This document shows, one piece after another, positions 24,957-34,146 of a DNA stretch of 64,000 nt (its first letter is position 1; the number at the start of each line of letters is the position of its first letter). Source of the stretch: JAXLQL01 sp046331625 (lineage in GTDB: Bacteria; Acidobacteriota; Terriglobia; Bryobacterales; Bryobacteraceae); assembly GCA_046331625.1 (NCBI GenBank), contig JAXLQL010000013.1, forward strand, positions 124,001 through 188,000. The letters run 5' to 3'. Under the pieces are notes generated by a model that saw nothing but the letters and a program-made list of their open reading frames with translations, was not told the DNA's origin and did not search any database. A program made the translations under genes and the position numbers.

Positions 24957-27932
24957 ATGAAATCGCTCGGGCTTCTCGCCACGGCCTCGCTCGCCATGGC
25001 CCAGATGACTGCTCCGCTTACCGTGAAGGGCCTCAAAACCGCGCCCGGACTCGAGGTCACGCTCTGGGCTTCAGAGCCGATGGTCACCAACCCCACTGAC
25101 ATCGACATCGATGAAAAAGGCCGCATCTGGTACCTTGAAGCCGTCAACTACCGCCGCAAGCTGAAGGGCCTGCCGGACCTCCGAAAGAGCGACCGCATCA
25201 TCATCCTCGAAGACACCGATGGCGATGGCAAGGCGGACACGCGCAAGATCTTCGCCGAAGACGTCTCGCTCCGTGCTCCGATCGGCATCGCCGTGCTCGG
25301 CAACAAGGTCTACGTGTCGCAATCACCGGACCTCGTCGTCTACACCAAGGACGACCAGGATCGCGTGGTCAGCCGCGAGGTGTTGCTCACGGGCTGGGGC
25401 GGCATCGACCACGATCACGGGCTCCACGCCGTCACCTTCGGTCACGACGGCCGCCTCTACTTCAATTCGGGCGACCAGGGTTTCGACGTCACCGACAAGA
25501 GCGGCAACCGGTTCGTGAGCAGCCAGAAGGGTCCGTACTACGCCGGCTGCGCGCTGCGGATGAACCCCGACGGCACCGGATTCAAGGTGCTGGCTCACAA
25601 TTTTCGCAACCCCTACGAACTCGCGATGGACTCGTTCGGGAGCATCTGGCAATCGGACAACGACGACGACGGCAACGCCTGGACCCGGTTCAACTACGTG
25701 ATGGAGGGCGGCAACTACGGATATTGGGGTCCGGGTGGACGCCGCTGGCGCGAGGATCGCGGCACGCACTTCCATCAAGAGAATCCGGGCGTGGTGCCGA
25801 ACATCGCACGACTGGGCGCGGGCTCGCCCTGCGGATTGATCATCTACGAAGGCTCGCTGTTGCCGGAGAAATATCGCCATCAGCCGATCCACGCCGAAGC
25901 GGGAAAGCGCGCCGTCAACACCTATCTCATCGAGCGCGCGGGCGCTGGCTATGGGCTCACCACGGAGCCGACAACCGCCGCAGCGGATACGTGGTTTCGG
26001 CCATCGGATGTGGCGATGGGTCCCGACGGCGCAGTCTACATTGCCGACTGGTATGACCCGGGCGTTGGCGGACACAACATGGGCGACACTGCGCGCGGCC
26101 GCATTTATCGCCTGGCACCCACCGGGTACAAGACGCGCAAGGTGCCCGTAAATCTCGATACGGAAGAAGGCTTGGCGGCGGCTCTTGGTTCGCCCACGCA
26201 GTCGATTCGCTACTTGGCGTTCATGCGCCTTCGCGAACAAGGCTCCGCCGCGTTGCCCACGCTCCTGAAGATGTGGCAGAGCAGCGATCCGATCGCGCGC
26301 GCCCGTTCGCTCTGGCTCATCGGAGCATCTGGCGCCGAGGGTCGGGCGACAGTTGAGGGAGCACTGCGCGAATCCGACGAGCGGTTCCGCATGCTCGGCT
26401 TGCGCGTGATGCATCTCAACTTTCCGAAGTCGTTTCTGGCGGCGAGCGAGCCGCTGTGGACCGATCCTTCGCCCGCGGTCCGCCGCGAAGTCGCAGTTCT
26501 GATGCAGCACTACCAGGGTCCGGAAGCAGCGAAAGCTCTGGTGGCGTTGGCTCGAGGCTACGACGGCAAGGACCGTTGGTATCTCGAAGCGCTGGGCATC
26601 GGCATGGAAGGCAAAGAGCAGGAGATGGTCTCGCGCCTCGAACGTGCGTTTCCCGGACCATGGGACAGCCGGCTGGCGGCCTTCTTCTGGCGCATGCGTG
26701 CACCCGAAACGCTCCCCGGATTGGTGGCCGCCGCCGGGAACGAGCAACTCGCCACGGCCCAGCGGATCGAGGCTATGGAAGCGGTGGCGGTGCAGAAAGA
26801 AGAGGCCGCAATGACAGCAGTGGCTGGCATGGTGTCGAGGGATTCCGCTCCCGCTGAGTTGCGCCGCGTGGCGCTCGAGCGCCTGACCAAGCGTTTGTTC
26901 AGCGAGTGGACGCCGTATCGGACGTCCCAGAAAGCCACCGAAGCGGTGGAGAAGGCGCTGGCGACGCCTGCGCTCCGCAAGGCCGCGCTCGATTTCGTGG
27001 AGGATCTCGAGGATCCCCGGTTTGGTCCCGCGGTGGCCAAGCTCGCCCAAGACGGGTCGCTCGGCGAACCGGAGCGCGTTGTGGCGATCCAAGCTGTGGG
27101 AAAAACAAAATCGCAGGAGTTTGTTCCAATGCTGACCCGGCTCTCGCAGAACGGTCCGTTGCCGATCCGGCTTGCAGCCGTGCGAGCGATTGGATCGGCG
27201 CAGCCACCCGATCTCGAAGCACGCTTCCGCCGCCTCATCCTCAGCAAGGAGCCGAACGAACTTCGCAGTGAGGCGCTGCGGTCGCTGGTGCGCTCCACGG
27301 CCGGCGCCAACCTGGTGCTCGACCTCGAGCAAAAGCAGGAACTACCGGCCGAGTTGCGCAACTTGGCGTCGTCACAGATCGCGTTCAATCGCGACCCGGC
27401 TGTGCGCACGCGCGCCGCCAAGATACTTCCGCCACCGGTCAGCCGCGCCAAGACGAAGCTGCCTCCGCCGCGAAGCTTGGCCGCCCAACAGGGTGATGCG
27501 GCTTCGGGAAAGCGAGTGTTCTTCTCGAAGACGGGCCCGAACTGCGCCTCCTGTCATGCGGTGGAAGAAGGCAAGCCGACCATCGGACCCAACCTCGCCG
27601 ATATCGGGACGAAGCTTGGCAAAGAGGCGATGGTCGATTCGATCCTGAACCCGAGCGCCGGCATCGCGCATGAGTACGTGAGTTGGATCCTCGATACCAA
27701 GACGCAGGGCCAAGTGATCGGGATTCTGGCCGAGGACACTCCGCAGCGCGTGGTGGTGAAGACTGAAACCGGCGAGGCGATCCGCGTGCGCCCAGCCGAC
27801 ATTACGGCGCGGCGCAAGAGCAACCTATCGATGATGCCAGAGGACCTGGTAACCAAGATGACCGAGCACGAGTTCGTGAACCTGCTCGAGTATCTGACTA
27901 CACTGCGTAGCGCTCTCCAGTCCCAACGCTAG
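24957..27932 (+). CDS. PVC-type heme-binding CxxCH protein with propeller and HEAT repeats
   Basis: 991 residues. Signal peptide (MKSLGLLATASLAMAQ), then a six-bladed propeller (about 25-390) with GLEVTLWASEPMVTNPTDIDIDEKGRIWYLEAVNY, GDGKADTRKIFAEDV, FGHDGRLYFNSGDQG and MGPDGAVYIADWYDPGV. About 400-800 are HEAT-like helical repeats. About 850-990 is a cytochrome c domain with CASCHAVEEGKPTIGPNLADIG and late Met residues (SNLSMMPEDLV). It belongs to the 'membrane-bound dehydrogenase / putative heme-binding domain' group of Planctomycetota and Acidobacteriota; probably a periplasmic sugar-type dehydrogenase. Its 5' end was duplicated upstream. The 3' end overlaps the J-domain gene by 35 bases, convergent. 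Confidence 0.9.
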   Translation: MKSLGLLATASLAMAQMTAPLTVKGLKTAPGLEVTLWASEPMVTNPTDIDIDEKGRIWYLEAVNYRRKLKGLPDLRKSDRIIILEDTDGDGKADTRKIFAEDVSLRAPIGIAVLGNKVYVSQSPDLVVYTKDDQDRVVSREVLLTGWGGIDHDHGLHAVTFGHDGRLYFNSGDQGFDVTDKSGNRFVSSQKGPYYAGCALRMNPDGTGFKVLAHNFRNPYELAMDSFGSIWQSDNDDDGNAWTRFNYVMEGGNYGYWGPGGRRWREDRGTHFHQENPGVVPNIARLGAGSPCGLIIYEGSLLPEKYRHQPIHAEAGKRAVNTYLIERAGAGYGLTTEPTTAAADTWFRPSDVAMGPDGAVYIADWYDPGVGGHNMGDTARGRIYRLAPTGYKTRKVPVNLDTEEGLAAALGSPTQSIRYLAFMRLREQGSAALPTLLKMWQSSDPIARARSLWLIGASGAEGRATVEGALRESDERFRMLGLRVMHLNFPKSFLAASEPLWTDPSPAVRREVAVLMQHYQGPEAAKALVALARGYDGKDRWYLEALGIGMEGKEQEMVSRLERAFPGPWDSRLAAFFWRMRAPETLPGLVAAAGNEQLATAQRIEAMEAVAVQKEEAAMTAVAGMVSRDSAPAELRRVALERLTKRLFSEWTPYRTSQKATEAVEKALATPALRKAALDFVEDLEDPRFGPAVAKLAQDGSLGEPERVVAIQAVGKTKSQEFVPMLTRLSQNGPLPIRLAAVRAIGSAQPPDLEARFRRLILSKEPNELRSEALRSLVRSTAGANLVLDLEQKQELPAELRNLASSQIAFNRDPAVRTRAAKILPPPVSRAKTKLPPPRSLAAQQGDAASGKRVFFSKTGPNCASCHAVEEGKPTIGPNLADIGTKLGKEAMVDSILNPSAGIAHEYVSWILDTKTQGQVIGILAEDTPQRVVVKTETGEAIRVRPADITARRKSNLSMMPEDLVTKMTEHEFVNLLEYLTTLRSALQSQR

Positions 27933-28512
27933 CGGCGGCGGTGGCGTAGTCGGGCGCGGCTTTGAGGAGCTTGCGGACCACATCCTCCTTCGGGATGGCG
28001 GCCTCGAGAATATCCATGCCTTCGACGGTGATCATCAGGCTCGACTTGTCGTCGGAGGAAATGAGCCGGCGCTGCTTGAGGTACCAGACGGTGAAGGTCA
28101 GGTGCTCGCGCGGCAGGCACATCATGTTCTCGAGCTGCAAAACCGAGAGCGATGGGGCGCCCACGTGCTGCTTGCGCTGGTTATAGAGCAGGCAAAGCAC
28201 GCCGAGGCGGCGATTGCTTTCGCCGTGGACGTCGTCAGAGAACTGGCGCGTCATGAACAGCGGAATCGGCTCGTCTTTCTGGTGCGCCTTGCGCTCGGCG
28301 TCGAAGTTCTTCCTCTTCTGCGGGTCTCCGAGCACCTCATAGGCGGCCTTTACCGCGAGAAACCGTTCGATGTTCCCGCTCTCCGAGTTGTCCGGGTGAA
28401 ATCGCGTGGCCAGAATGCGATAGACACGATGGACGACCTCCATGTCGGCTTCCGGCTCCACTCCCAGGATGTCGTAAAAATCGACGTACGGGGCTTCGTT
28501 CGATGTGAACAT
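27898..28512 (-). CDS. J-domain (DnaJ-like) protein
   Basis: 204 residues. Residues 10-75 form a J domain: DFYDILGVEPEADMEVVHRVYRILATRFHPDNSES... FLAVKAAYEVLGDPQKRKNFD, with the essential HPD tripeptide. The rest (about 90-190) looks like a winged-helix type domain (RRLGVLCLLYNQRKQ... LSVLQLENMMCLPREHLTFTVWYLKQRRLISS). There are no zinc fingers or G/F region, so it is not a general DnaJ. It probably recruits DnaK to a particular client. Confidence 0.88.
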   Translation of the reverse strand: MFTSNEAPYVDFYDILGVEPEADMEVVHRVYRILATRFHPDNSESGNIERFLAVKAAYEVLGDPQKRKNFDAERKAHQKDEPIPLFMTRQFSDDVHGESNRRLGVLCLLYNQRKQHVGAPSLSVLQLENMMCLPREHLTFTVWYLKQRRLISSDDKSSLMITVEGMDILEAAIPKEDVVRKLLKAAPDYATAAASVGTGERYAV

Positions 28513-28624
28513 TTGGAGGATCTATCGGCCACGGTCCGGCCGGCATTGCTAGGTGGTTCGCCTCGAAACCGCTTCGGGAGTTCACCGAGTACGCACCGAA
28601 CGCAGCGCTAGGCGAACAGGGCGC

Positions 28625-28653
28625 TTGCAACTCTGTCTAGAATTTTGTAGAAT
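28625..28653 (+). promoter_or_regulatory. Promoter and operator-like repeats of the GNAT toxin-antitoxin operon
   Basis: TTGCAA (28625-28630), 17 bases, TAGAAT (28648-28653). The hexamer TAGAAT also occurs at 28638-28643, ten bases upstream, in phase on the helix, which would suit autoregulation by the antitoxin. AGGA lies about 6 bases before the ATG at 28671. Confidence 0.55.
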
Positions 28654-28670
28654 CCTATACAGGAACAAAT

Positions 28671-28940
28671 ATGACCACTCAAATCTCGGCTCCGGTCTCT
28701 GGCTCCACTCGCGATCTTCTCGAACGATACTGCCGCGAGTCAGGAGTGAAGAAAGGGCATCTGATAGAACAGGCGCTACTGTATCACCTCCAGGCGCTGC
28801 AGACCTTGCCAGACGACGTCATTATCCGTCCCAGAATCGTCGTCTCCAAACAGTCCGGCCTCGAGATCCTGAAGCGCCTCGAAGAGCCGCCTCAGCCTAC
28901 TCCGGCCTTGCGCAAGCTCATGAAGCCCAGTGGAGATTAG
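28671..28940 (+). CDS. Antitoxin-like protein of a GNAT toxin-antitoxin pair
   Basis: 89 residues. The N-terminal part (SAPVSGSTRDLLERYCRESGVKKGHLIEQALLYHLQALQ) has the strand-helix-helix pattern of a ribbon-helix-helix DNA-binding protein. The C-terminal half (VVSKQSGLEILKRLEEPPQPTPALRKLM) would be the toxin-wrapping tail. It overlaps the acetyltransferase gene by 11 bases, the usual arrangement for TacA/TacT-type modules. Role inferred from size, fold pattern and context. Confidence 0.75.
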   Translation: MTTQISAPVSGSTRDLLERYCRESGVKKGHLIEQALLYHLQALQTLPDDVIIRPRIVVSKQSGLEILKRLEEPPQPTPALRKLMKPSGD

Positions 28941-29445
28941 GACGCTTCGGACGGAGGACGACCGGACGAGTTTTCGCTCCGGCGACGCCGATCTCGATCG
29001 CTTTCTCGAGAAATACGCAGGGCAGAATCAGTTCCGGCACCATCTCGGAGTGACCTATGTTGCCGCCGATGGATCCCGGGTTGCCGGGTACGCGACAGTC
29101 TCGGCTGGCGATATCGAGATCGAACGCCTGCCAGCGGCAGTCACCAAGAAACTACCGCGCTATCCCCTTCCCGTGCTTCGGCTCGCGAGACTCGCCGTAG
29201 ATGTAGAGTATCGAGGGCTTGGCTTAGGCCAACAGTTGCTGAAGTGCGTATTTCAGTTGGCCGTCCGAATGTCCGGGAAAGTCGGATGCATCGGGGTCGT
29301 TGTTGACGCGAAAGCGGGAGCTGTAGCCTTTTATGAGCGCTTCGGATTCATGCGGCTGCAAGTGCTCGAAGGCGCGGCAGCGCCCTATGCAAGTACCGTG
29401 TCGATGTTTCTTCCGCTCGCAGACATCGCGGAGGCACTGAGATGA
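28930..29445 (+). CDS. GNAT acetyltransferase, probable toxin (TacT/AtaT-like)
   Basis: 171 residues. TA-type GNAT features are clear: LRTEDDRTSFRSGDADLDRFLEKYAGQNQFRHHLGVTYVA at the N terminus, the acetyl-CoA loop VEYRGLGLGQQLLKCV, and the conserved catalytic tyrosine in AVAFYERFGFM. Relatives acetylate aminoacyl-tRNA and block translation; whether this one does is inference. The start is GTG inside the antitoxin gene. Confidence 0.82.
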   Translation: MEIRTLRTEDDRTSFRSGDADLDRFLEKYAGQNQFRHHLGVTYVAADGSRVAGYATVSAGDIEIERLPAAVTKKLPRYPLPVLRLARLAVDVEYRGLGLGQQLLKCVFQLAVRMSGKVGCIGVVVDAKAGAVAFYERFGFMRLQVLEGAAAPYASTVSMFLPLADIAEALR

Positions 29446-29446
29446 G

Positions 29447-30595
29447 TTACCGCTTCACTCGAAAACTGATCGCCTCCACGCGCTGATCCACGGCCCCGTA
29501 CGCGTTATCGCCGCCCACGTGATACACGCACAACACCCGCCCATCCGGAAGCTGCACGCTGCGCGGATAGTAGCCACTCTTCGGACGCCCGTCGAGGTAC
29601 TGCCACGTCTTGCCTTCATCCGCCGTGTACGCGATCCCATCGGTAGCCAGGTGCAGCACCGGACCTTCCCGCGTCGCCAGCAACTCCGGGTGCCCGCTAT
29701 GCGGGATCCACAGCTTCCGCACCGGCTCGGGCCGCCACGTCGCGCCTGACTTGCGCAGTCTCGTCTGGTAACGGCTCTTCGCGGCGTCCACGCGAATTAC
29801 CGCGAGCAGATCGCCGTTCGGCAACTCGGCCACATCGAGTTCTTCTGACGGTCGCACTGTCTTGTCATCCCAAACCAGGATCGGGTCGGACCACGTCTTG
29901 CCCAGATCCGCCGAGACCCACACTGCCGGCTCGAGCAGCTTCGCCCAATCGTTGCGCGTCACCAAGCCCGGGCGGTGCGGAATCACGCCGCCCGCAACCA
30001 CCAACCGGCCGTCGCGCAGCAACCGCATGCGTTTGGGGAGCGAGTCCCAACGCTGGCGATCAAAGAACACCGCGGGCTCGCTCCATGTCTTGGCGCCGTC
30101 GGTGGAGCGCTGCCAGTATCCGGTCTGCGGGACGTCGTAGAAAGGTAGGTACTGGCCCCAGACCGCGCGATAGATGGTTCCGCCGGCCGCGGCCACTTCG
30201 GGCTCGCAGGTCCATCCGTTCATCGGCGTGGAGGCGTGCTCGGAGTGCACGTGCCGCCAAGTCGCCCCGGCGTCACCGGACTCGAGATGAATCACCTCGA
30301 GATCGAGTCCGGTCATGTCGTAGCCGGCATGTTCTGGTTTTGCGGTCGGCGGCCACGAGAGCAGATGGCGGATTTCTTTCGACGCGCGATAGCGGCCTTG
30401 CGCAGGTCCGGTGGCCTGGTGGAAGCTGACCATGGGATTGCCGCTGGGCATGAGCCAGAGTCCCACCCAACTGGTGAATCCGGGTGTTTCGGGGGAGTGG
30501 TAGACGGTGCGGGTGGTGAGGTCCGTGACGCCGAATTGTTGGGCTTGGCAAGCGAGCGCGGTGGAGAGCAGCAGAATGCGAAACGTGGTGGCCAT
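29447..30595 (-). CDS. Exo-alpha-sialidase-like BNR repeat protein (secreted)
   Basis: 382 residues with signal peptide (MATTFRILLLSTALACQAQ). Several Asp-box/BNR repeats are visible: SGDAGATWRHVHSE, STDGAKTWSEPAVFF, SADLGKTWSDPILVW, TADEGKTWQYLDG, spaced around a six-bladed propeller. Acts on or binds glycans in the periplasm or outside; true sialidase activity is not shown because the arginine triad cannot be assigned. Start at 30595 gives the leader; earlier in-frame starts overlap the divergent gene. Confidence 0.85.
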   Translation of the reverse strand: MATTFRILLLSTALACQAQQFGVTDLTTRTVYHSPETPGFTSWVGLWLMPSGNPMVSFHQATGPAQGRYRASKEIRHLLSWPPTAKPEHAGYDMTGLDLEVIHLESGDAGATWRHVHSEHASTPMNGWTCEPEVAAAGGTIYRAVWGQYLPFYDVPQTGYWQRSTDGAKTWSEPAVFFDRQRWDSLPKRMRLLRDGRLVVAGGVIPHRPGLVTRNDWAKLLEPAVWVSADLGKTWSDPILVWDDKTVRPSEELDVAELPNGDLLAVIRVDAAKSRYQTRLRKSGATWRPEPVRKLWIPHSGHPELLATREGPVLHLATDGIAYTADEGKTWQYLDGRPKSGYYPRSVQLPDGRVLCVYHVGGDNAYGAVDQRVEAISFRVKR

Positions 30596-30613
30596 TGCGG
30601 TATTGTAGTCGTC

Positions 30614-31117
30614 GTGCGGGCGCTTCTCGTAGTAGCCAGTCTCATCGCACTCACGTACGCCGCGTGCCCCGGCTACATCCGGTGGCGCACCGTCTACTCG
30701 GTCCCGTCGCCAGATGGCAAAGCAGAACTGGTGGTCCAAGAAGCCGGATGCTTCGCGGAGGAGTGCAACGTACGCGCGGCTGTCAACTACAAGTGGCGAA
30801 CCAAGGTTCTCGGAGTTGAGGGAGACTGTGCGTTCGTCTTCGCACATGCCGCATGGAGGGGCCCTCAGGTTTCCGTGTTGGTCAACAACATCTGGTGCCG
30901 CAACATTTTCGCAGCCTTTGATACGGCAACTGGCGAGGCTGTCGACTTTGCATCCACCGAAGAGTGGTTGAAACAGTCCCTCATTGACACGTATTCAATC
31001 ACGTTCGGTGAGTTGGAAGCCTACAATGACGATCCGATTCAGTGGGCAGCGCATGCCGGTGACGGCCGTCCGCGGCGGAGTGTCGAGGAGTTCGACCGCC
31101 GCTTCCTCCGGCGCTGA
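30614..31117 (+). CDS. Hypothetical secreted protein
   Basis: 167 residues from a GTG start. Leader-like N terminus (RALLVVASLIALTYA), then a cysteine-containing domain (VVQEAGCFAEECNVRAAVNYKW... VEGDCAFVFAHAAWRGPQVSVLVNNIWCRNIFAAFDTATGEAVDF). Four or five cysteines suggest disulfides. Family not recognised. The frame is open much further upstream, but that part is antisense to the sialidase-like gene. Confidence 0.65.
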   Translation: MRALLVVASLIALTYAACPGYIRWRTVYSVPSPDGKAELVVQEAGCFAEECNVRAAVNYKWRTKVLGVEGDCAFVFAHAAWRGPQVSVLVNNIWCRNIFAAFDTATGEAVDFASTEEWLKQSLIDTYSITFGELEAYNDDPIQWAAHAGDGRPRRSVEEFDRRFLRR

Positions 31118-31149
31118 CTCGGCTGTCATAAGATACTAGTCGAAAGCCA

Positions 31150-34146
31150 ATGCGGACCACCTGGGTGATGCTCCTCGCCGCGCCTCTCGCCGCCGCGCCA
31201 AACACCGAGTTTTTCGAATCGCAAGTACGCCCGATCTTCGCGAACCACTGCTACGCCTGCCACTCCTCCAAAACAAAAACGCCATTTGCCGGGCTCCGGC
31301 TCGACTCGAAATCCGCGGCGTTCAAAGGCAGCGATGCTGGTCCCGTGATCGTTCCCGGGCGCGGCACCGAGAGCCGTCTGATCCTCGCGCTTCGAGGGAA
31401 ACTCGCGCAGCCCATGCCTCCCGCAGGCCGTCTCAAAGACGACCAAATCGACGCCATCGAAAAATGGATCAACGACGGCGCGGCTTGGCCCGGCGACGCT
31501 TCACTCGCACCCGCCGCCCCCACTGCATTCAATCTGCGCCAGCGCCGCGACGAGCACTGGGCATGGAGGCTCGTGCACAAGCCGCACGCCTCGGGAATCG
31601 ACCATTTCGTCGCAGCGCGACTCAGCGCGGCGAAGCTCTCCCCTGCCCCTCCTGCCGCCCGCGCCGTTCTCATCCGCCGCCTCACCTTCGACCTCACTGG
31701 ACTCCCGCCCTCGCCCTCCGACGTCCAGGCCTTCGAGCAAGACCGCTCGCCCGAGGCCAACGCGAAGCTCATCGATCGCCTGCTCGAGTCACCCCGTTTC
31801 GGTGAGCACTGGGCGCGCCATTGGATGGACCTCGTCCGCTACTCCGAATCCCACGGCAGCGAAGGCGATCCGGACACCCGCGAAGCCTGGCGCTACCGCG
31901 ATTACCTCATTCGCGCGTTCAATCAAGACGTGCCCTATCGCCAACTGCTCCGTGAGCACCTCGCCGGTGATCTGCTGCCGAATCCGCGCATCGACAAGGC
32001 GGCGGGCGTGAACGAGTCCGTCATCGGCACCGCGCATTTCCGCATGGTGGAGCACGGCTTCCAACCCGTGGACCCGTGGGAAGACCGCATCAAATGGACC
32101 GACAACCAGATCGACGTCTTCTCGAAAGCGTTCCAGGGCCTCACCCTCTCCTGCGCCCGCTGCCACGATCACAAGTTCGACGCGATCAGCCAGCGCGACT
32201 TCTACGCCGTCTTCAGCATCATCGGCGGAGCCCGGCCCACACAGCGCTCGTGCGAAGCGCCGGAGCGCCTCGACCGGAACACGAACGAACTCGCGCGTTT
32301 GAAACAGGAAATCCGGAAAGCGTTGGCCGAGGCGTGGCTCGCGGCTCTTCTCTCGCAGGCGGTGACGGTCGCGGCCGTTGACGGTACCCGCTTCGCCAAC
32401 CGCTGGGACCTCGCTGGAGACGAGTACTTGCGCTGGGTCCGCCACGGCAAGGGCGCGCCCGCGAAGCCTTCGCCGCCGGGCGAGTTCTCGATCGAACCGT
32501 CGGGAGACCGGATCGTCACCGCCATCTATCCCGCCGGGGTCTACAGCCACCTGCGCAGCCGCCGCGATGCGGCCGTCATCCAGTCGCCGCGCTTCAAAGT
32601 GGATACCGACGCCATCAGCCTGCGCGTGGCCGGTGGGAACTTCAGTTCCGCGCAGTTGATCATCGAGAACTACGCCGTACCCCGCGGCGGTATCTATAAA
32701 CAGCGCTATGCACCAAAGCGCGACAAGATGGGCTGGTTCACGTGGGACACCACGTTCTGGCGCGGCTTCACAGCCTACATCGAGCTCTCCACGCTCGACA
32801 CCGAAACGCAATTCTCGCTCGACGAAGAACAGGCGCGCATGAGGCCGCAGCCGAAGCCCGTGCGCGATGGCCGTTCGTGGTTCGGCATCAGCGCCGTGGC
32901 CTTCCACGATGGCAAAGACTTCACGCCTCGAGACTCGGTGGCGCCCGCTCCGGTGACGCTGCGGGAAGCCGTGGAAGCCTGGCGCGATGGCCGCATGTCG
33001 GGCGAGCAGGCCGCGGTGCTCGACGAAGCCGTGCGCAACAATCTGCTGCCCACCTCCATGGAATCGCTGCCTTCGGTGGCTCCGCTTGTCGAGCAGTGGC
33101 GCAAACTCGACAACGCGATCCCGGTTTCGCGCATGGTTCCGTCAGTGCTCGACGAAGCCGGCGAACCGGCCCGTTTGCTCGTCCGCGGCAATCACAAGAT
33201 GTTCGGACCGCCCGTTCCGCACCGGTATCTCGAAGCGCTCGACAGCCAGGACTATCCCGCCGCCAGTGCGCGACTGCTGCTTGCCGATGCAGTGGCGAGC
33301 GCGAACAATCCGCTCACCGCGCGCGTGTTCGTGAACCGCCTCTGGCGATACATGATGGGTCGCGGCATCGTGCGCAGCGTCGACAATTTCGGAAAGCTCG
33401 GCGACAAGCCCACGCATCCGGAGCTGCTCGATTGGCTGGCGGCGCAATTGGTGGAAGATGGCTGGTCCGTCAAGAAGACGCTGCGCCGCATCGCGCTTTC
33501 TGCCGCATATCAGCGCGGTGGGGACACGCCCGCAGCCACACGCGAGGCCGATCCGGCGAACGATCTCTTCCACTCGATGCCGCCGCGCCGCCTGGAAGCC
33601 GAAGCCCTACGCGATTCGATTCTCGCCGTGGCCGGCCAACTCGACCTCACCATGGGCGGCCCTTCGGTAGACGTCTACTACGCGCACGACACGGGCAAAA
33701 CCAAGGGCGACAAACCGAAGGGTCCGCTCGATGGCAACGGACGCCGCAGCGTCTACCTCGAAATCCGCCGCAACGTGACGAACCCGTTCCTCGACGTGTT
33801 CGATTTTCCCAAGCCCTCGTCCACCCGTGGACAGCGCGACGTGACCACGGTCCCGGCGCAATCGCTCGCGATGATGAACAGCCCGTTCGTGATCGATCAG
33901 GCGGAGAAGTGGGCTCGCTCCGCGCTCGAAGACGGCGCAACCGCACCCGCACAGCGCGCGGGAGCCATGTTCCAACGGGCGCTGGGCCGCGCACCGTCGC
34001 CACGCGAACTCGACCGGTCCCTCACCTTCCTCGCGGACCTCGCTACCGAACACGGTGCGACGCCCGCTCTCATGACGGACTTCCGCGTGTGGCGCGACTT
34101 CGCGCAATCCATCTTCAACCTCGAGGAGTTCCTCTATGTCCGCTAG
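31150..34146 (+). CDS. PSD1 / planctomycete cytochrome C domain protein (second copy)
   Basis: 998 residues with signal peptide. One PSCyt1 domain with CYACH (about residue 36), then the DUF1549 domain (about 150-360: LTFDLTGLPPSPSDVQAF, FGEHWARHWMDLVRYSESHGSEGDPDTREAWRYRDYLIRAFNQDVPY, TLSCARCHDHKFDAISQRDFYAVFSIIGGARPTQR), an extended beta-rich middle region and the DUF1553 domain (about 715-990: NPLTARVFVNRLWRYMMGRGIVRSVDNFGKLGDKPTHPELLDWLA). It lacks the extra cytochrome domain present in the copy at 150-3422. Its last 11 bases overlap the DUF1501 gene. Periplasmic; substrate unknown. Confidence 0.93.
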   Translation: MRTTWVMLLAAPLAAAPNTEFFESQVRPIFANHCYACHSSKTKTPFAGLRLDSKSAAFKGSDAGPVIVPGRGTESRLILALRGKLAQPMPPAGRLKDDQIDAIEKWINDGAAWPGDASLAPAAPTAFNLRQRRDEHWAWRLVHKPHASGIDHFVAARLSAAKLSPAPPAARAVLIRRLTFDLTGLPPSPSDVQAFEQDRSPEANAKLIDRLLESPRFGEHWARHWMDLVRYSESHGSEGDPDTREAWRYRDYLIRAFNQDVPYRQLLREHLAGDLLPNPRIDKAAGVNESVIGTAHFRMVEHGFQPVDPWEDRIKWTDNQIDVFSKAFQGLTLSCARCHDHKFDAISQRDFYAVFSIIGGARPTQRSCEAPERLDRNTNELARLKQEIRKALAEAWLAALLSQAVTVAAVDGTRFANRWDLAGDEYLRWVRHGKGAPAKPSPPGEFSIEPSGDRIVTAIYPAGVYSHLRSRRDAAVIQSPRFKVDTDAISLRVAGGNFSSAQLIIENYAVPRGGIYKQRYAPKRDKMGWFTWDTTFWRGFTAYIELSTLDTETQFSLDEEQARMRPQPKPVRDGRSWFGISAVAFHDGKDFTPRDSVAPAPVTLREAVEAWRDGRMSGEQAAVLDEAVRNNLLPTSMESLPSVAPLVEQWRKLDNAIPVSRMVPSVLDEAGEPARLLVRGNHKMFGPPVPHRYLEALDSQDYPAASARLLLADAVASANNPLTARVFVNRLWRYMMGRGIVRSVDNFGKLGDKPTHPELLDWLAAQLVEDGWSVKKTLRRIALSAAYQRGGDTPAATREADPANDLFHSMPPRRLEAEALRDSILAVAGQLDLTMGGPSVDVYYAHDTGKTKGDKPKGPLDGNGRRSVYLEIRRNVTNPFLDVFDFPKPSSTRGQRDVTTVPAQSLAMMNSPFVIDQAEKWARSALEDGATAPAQRAGAMFQRALGRAPSPRELDRSLTFLADLATEHGATPALMTDFRVWRDFAQSIFNLEEFLYVR

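Larger units (their letters stand above)
24152..25050. repeat. Tandem duplication unit B
   Basis: Second copy of the block described at 23221-24076. It holds the pirin relic, the complete Uma2 gene and the true 5' end of the PVC-type cytochrome gene. The short segment 24077-24151 between the units has no match in either gene and marks the junction. Confidence 0.85.

Noticed and set aside
25323..27332. Long minus-strand frame (669 codons) inside the PVC-type cytochrome gene
   Set aside because: No recognisable protein features, and it lies wholly inside a well supported gene on the other strand.
29447..30847. Longer sialidase-like start at 30847
   Set aside because: The extra 84 residues overlap the divergent gene and lack family character; the signal peptide begins at 30595.
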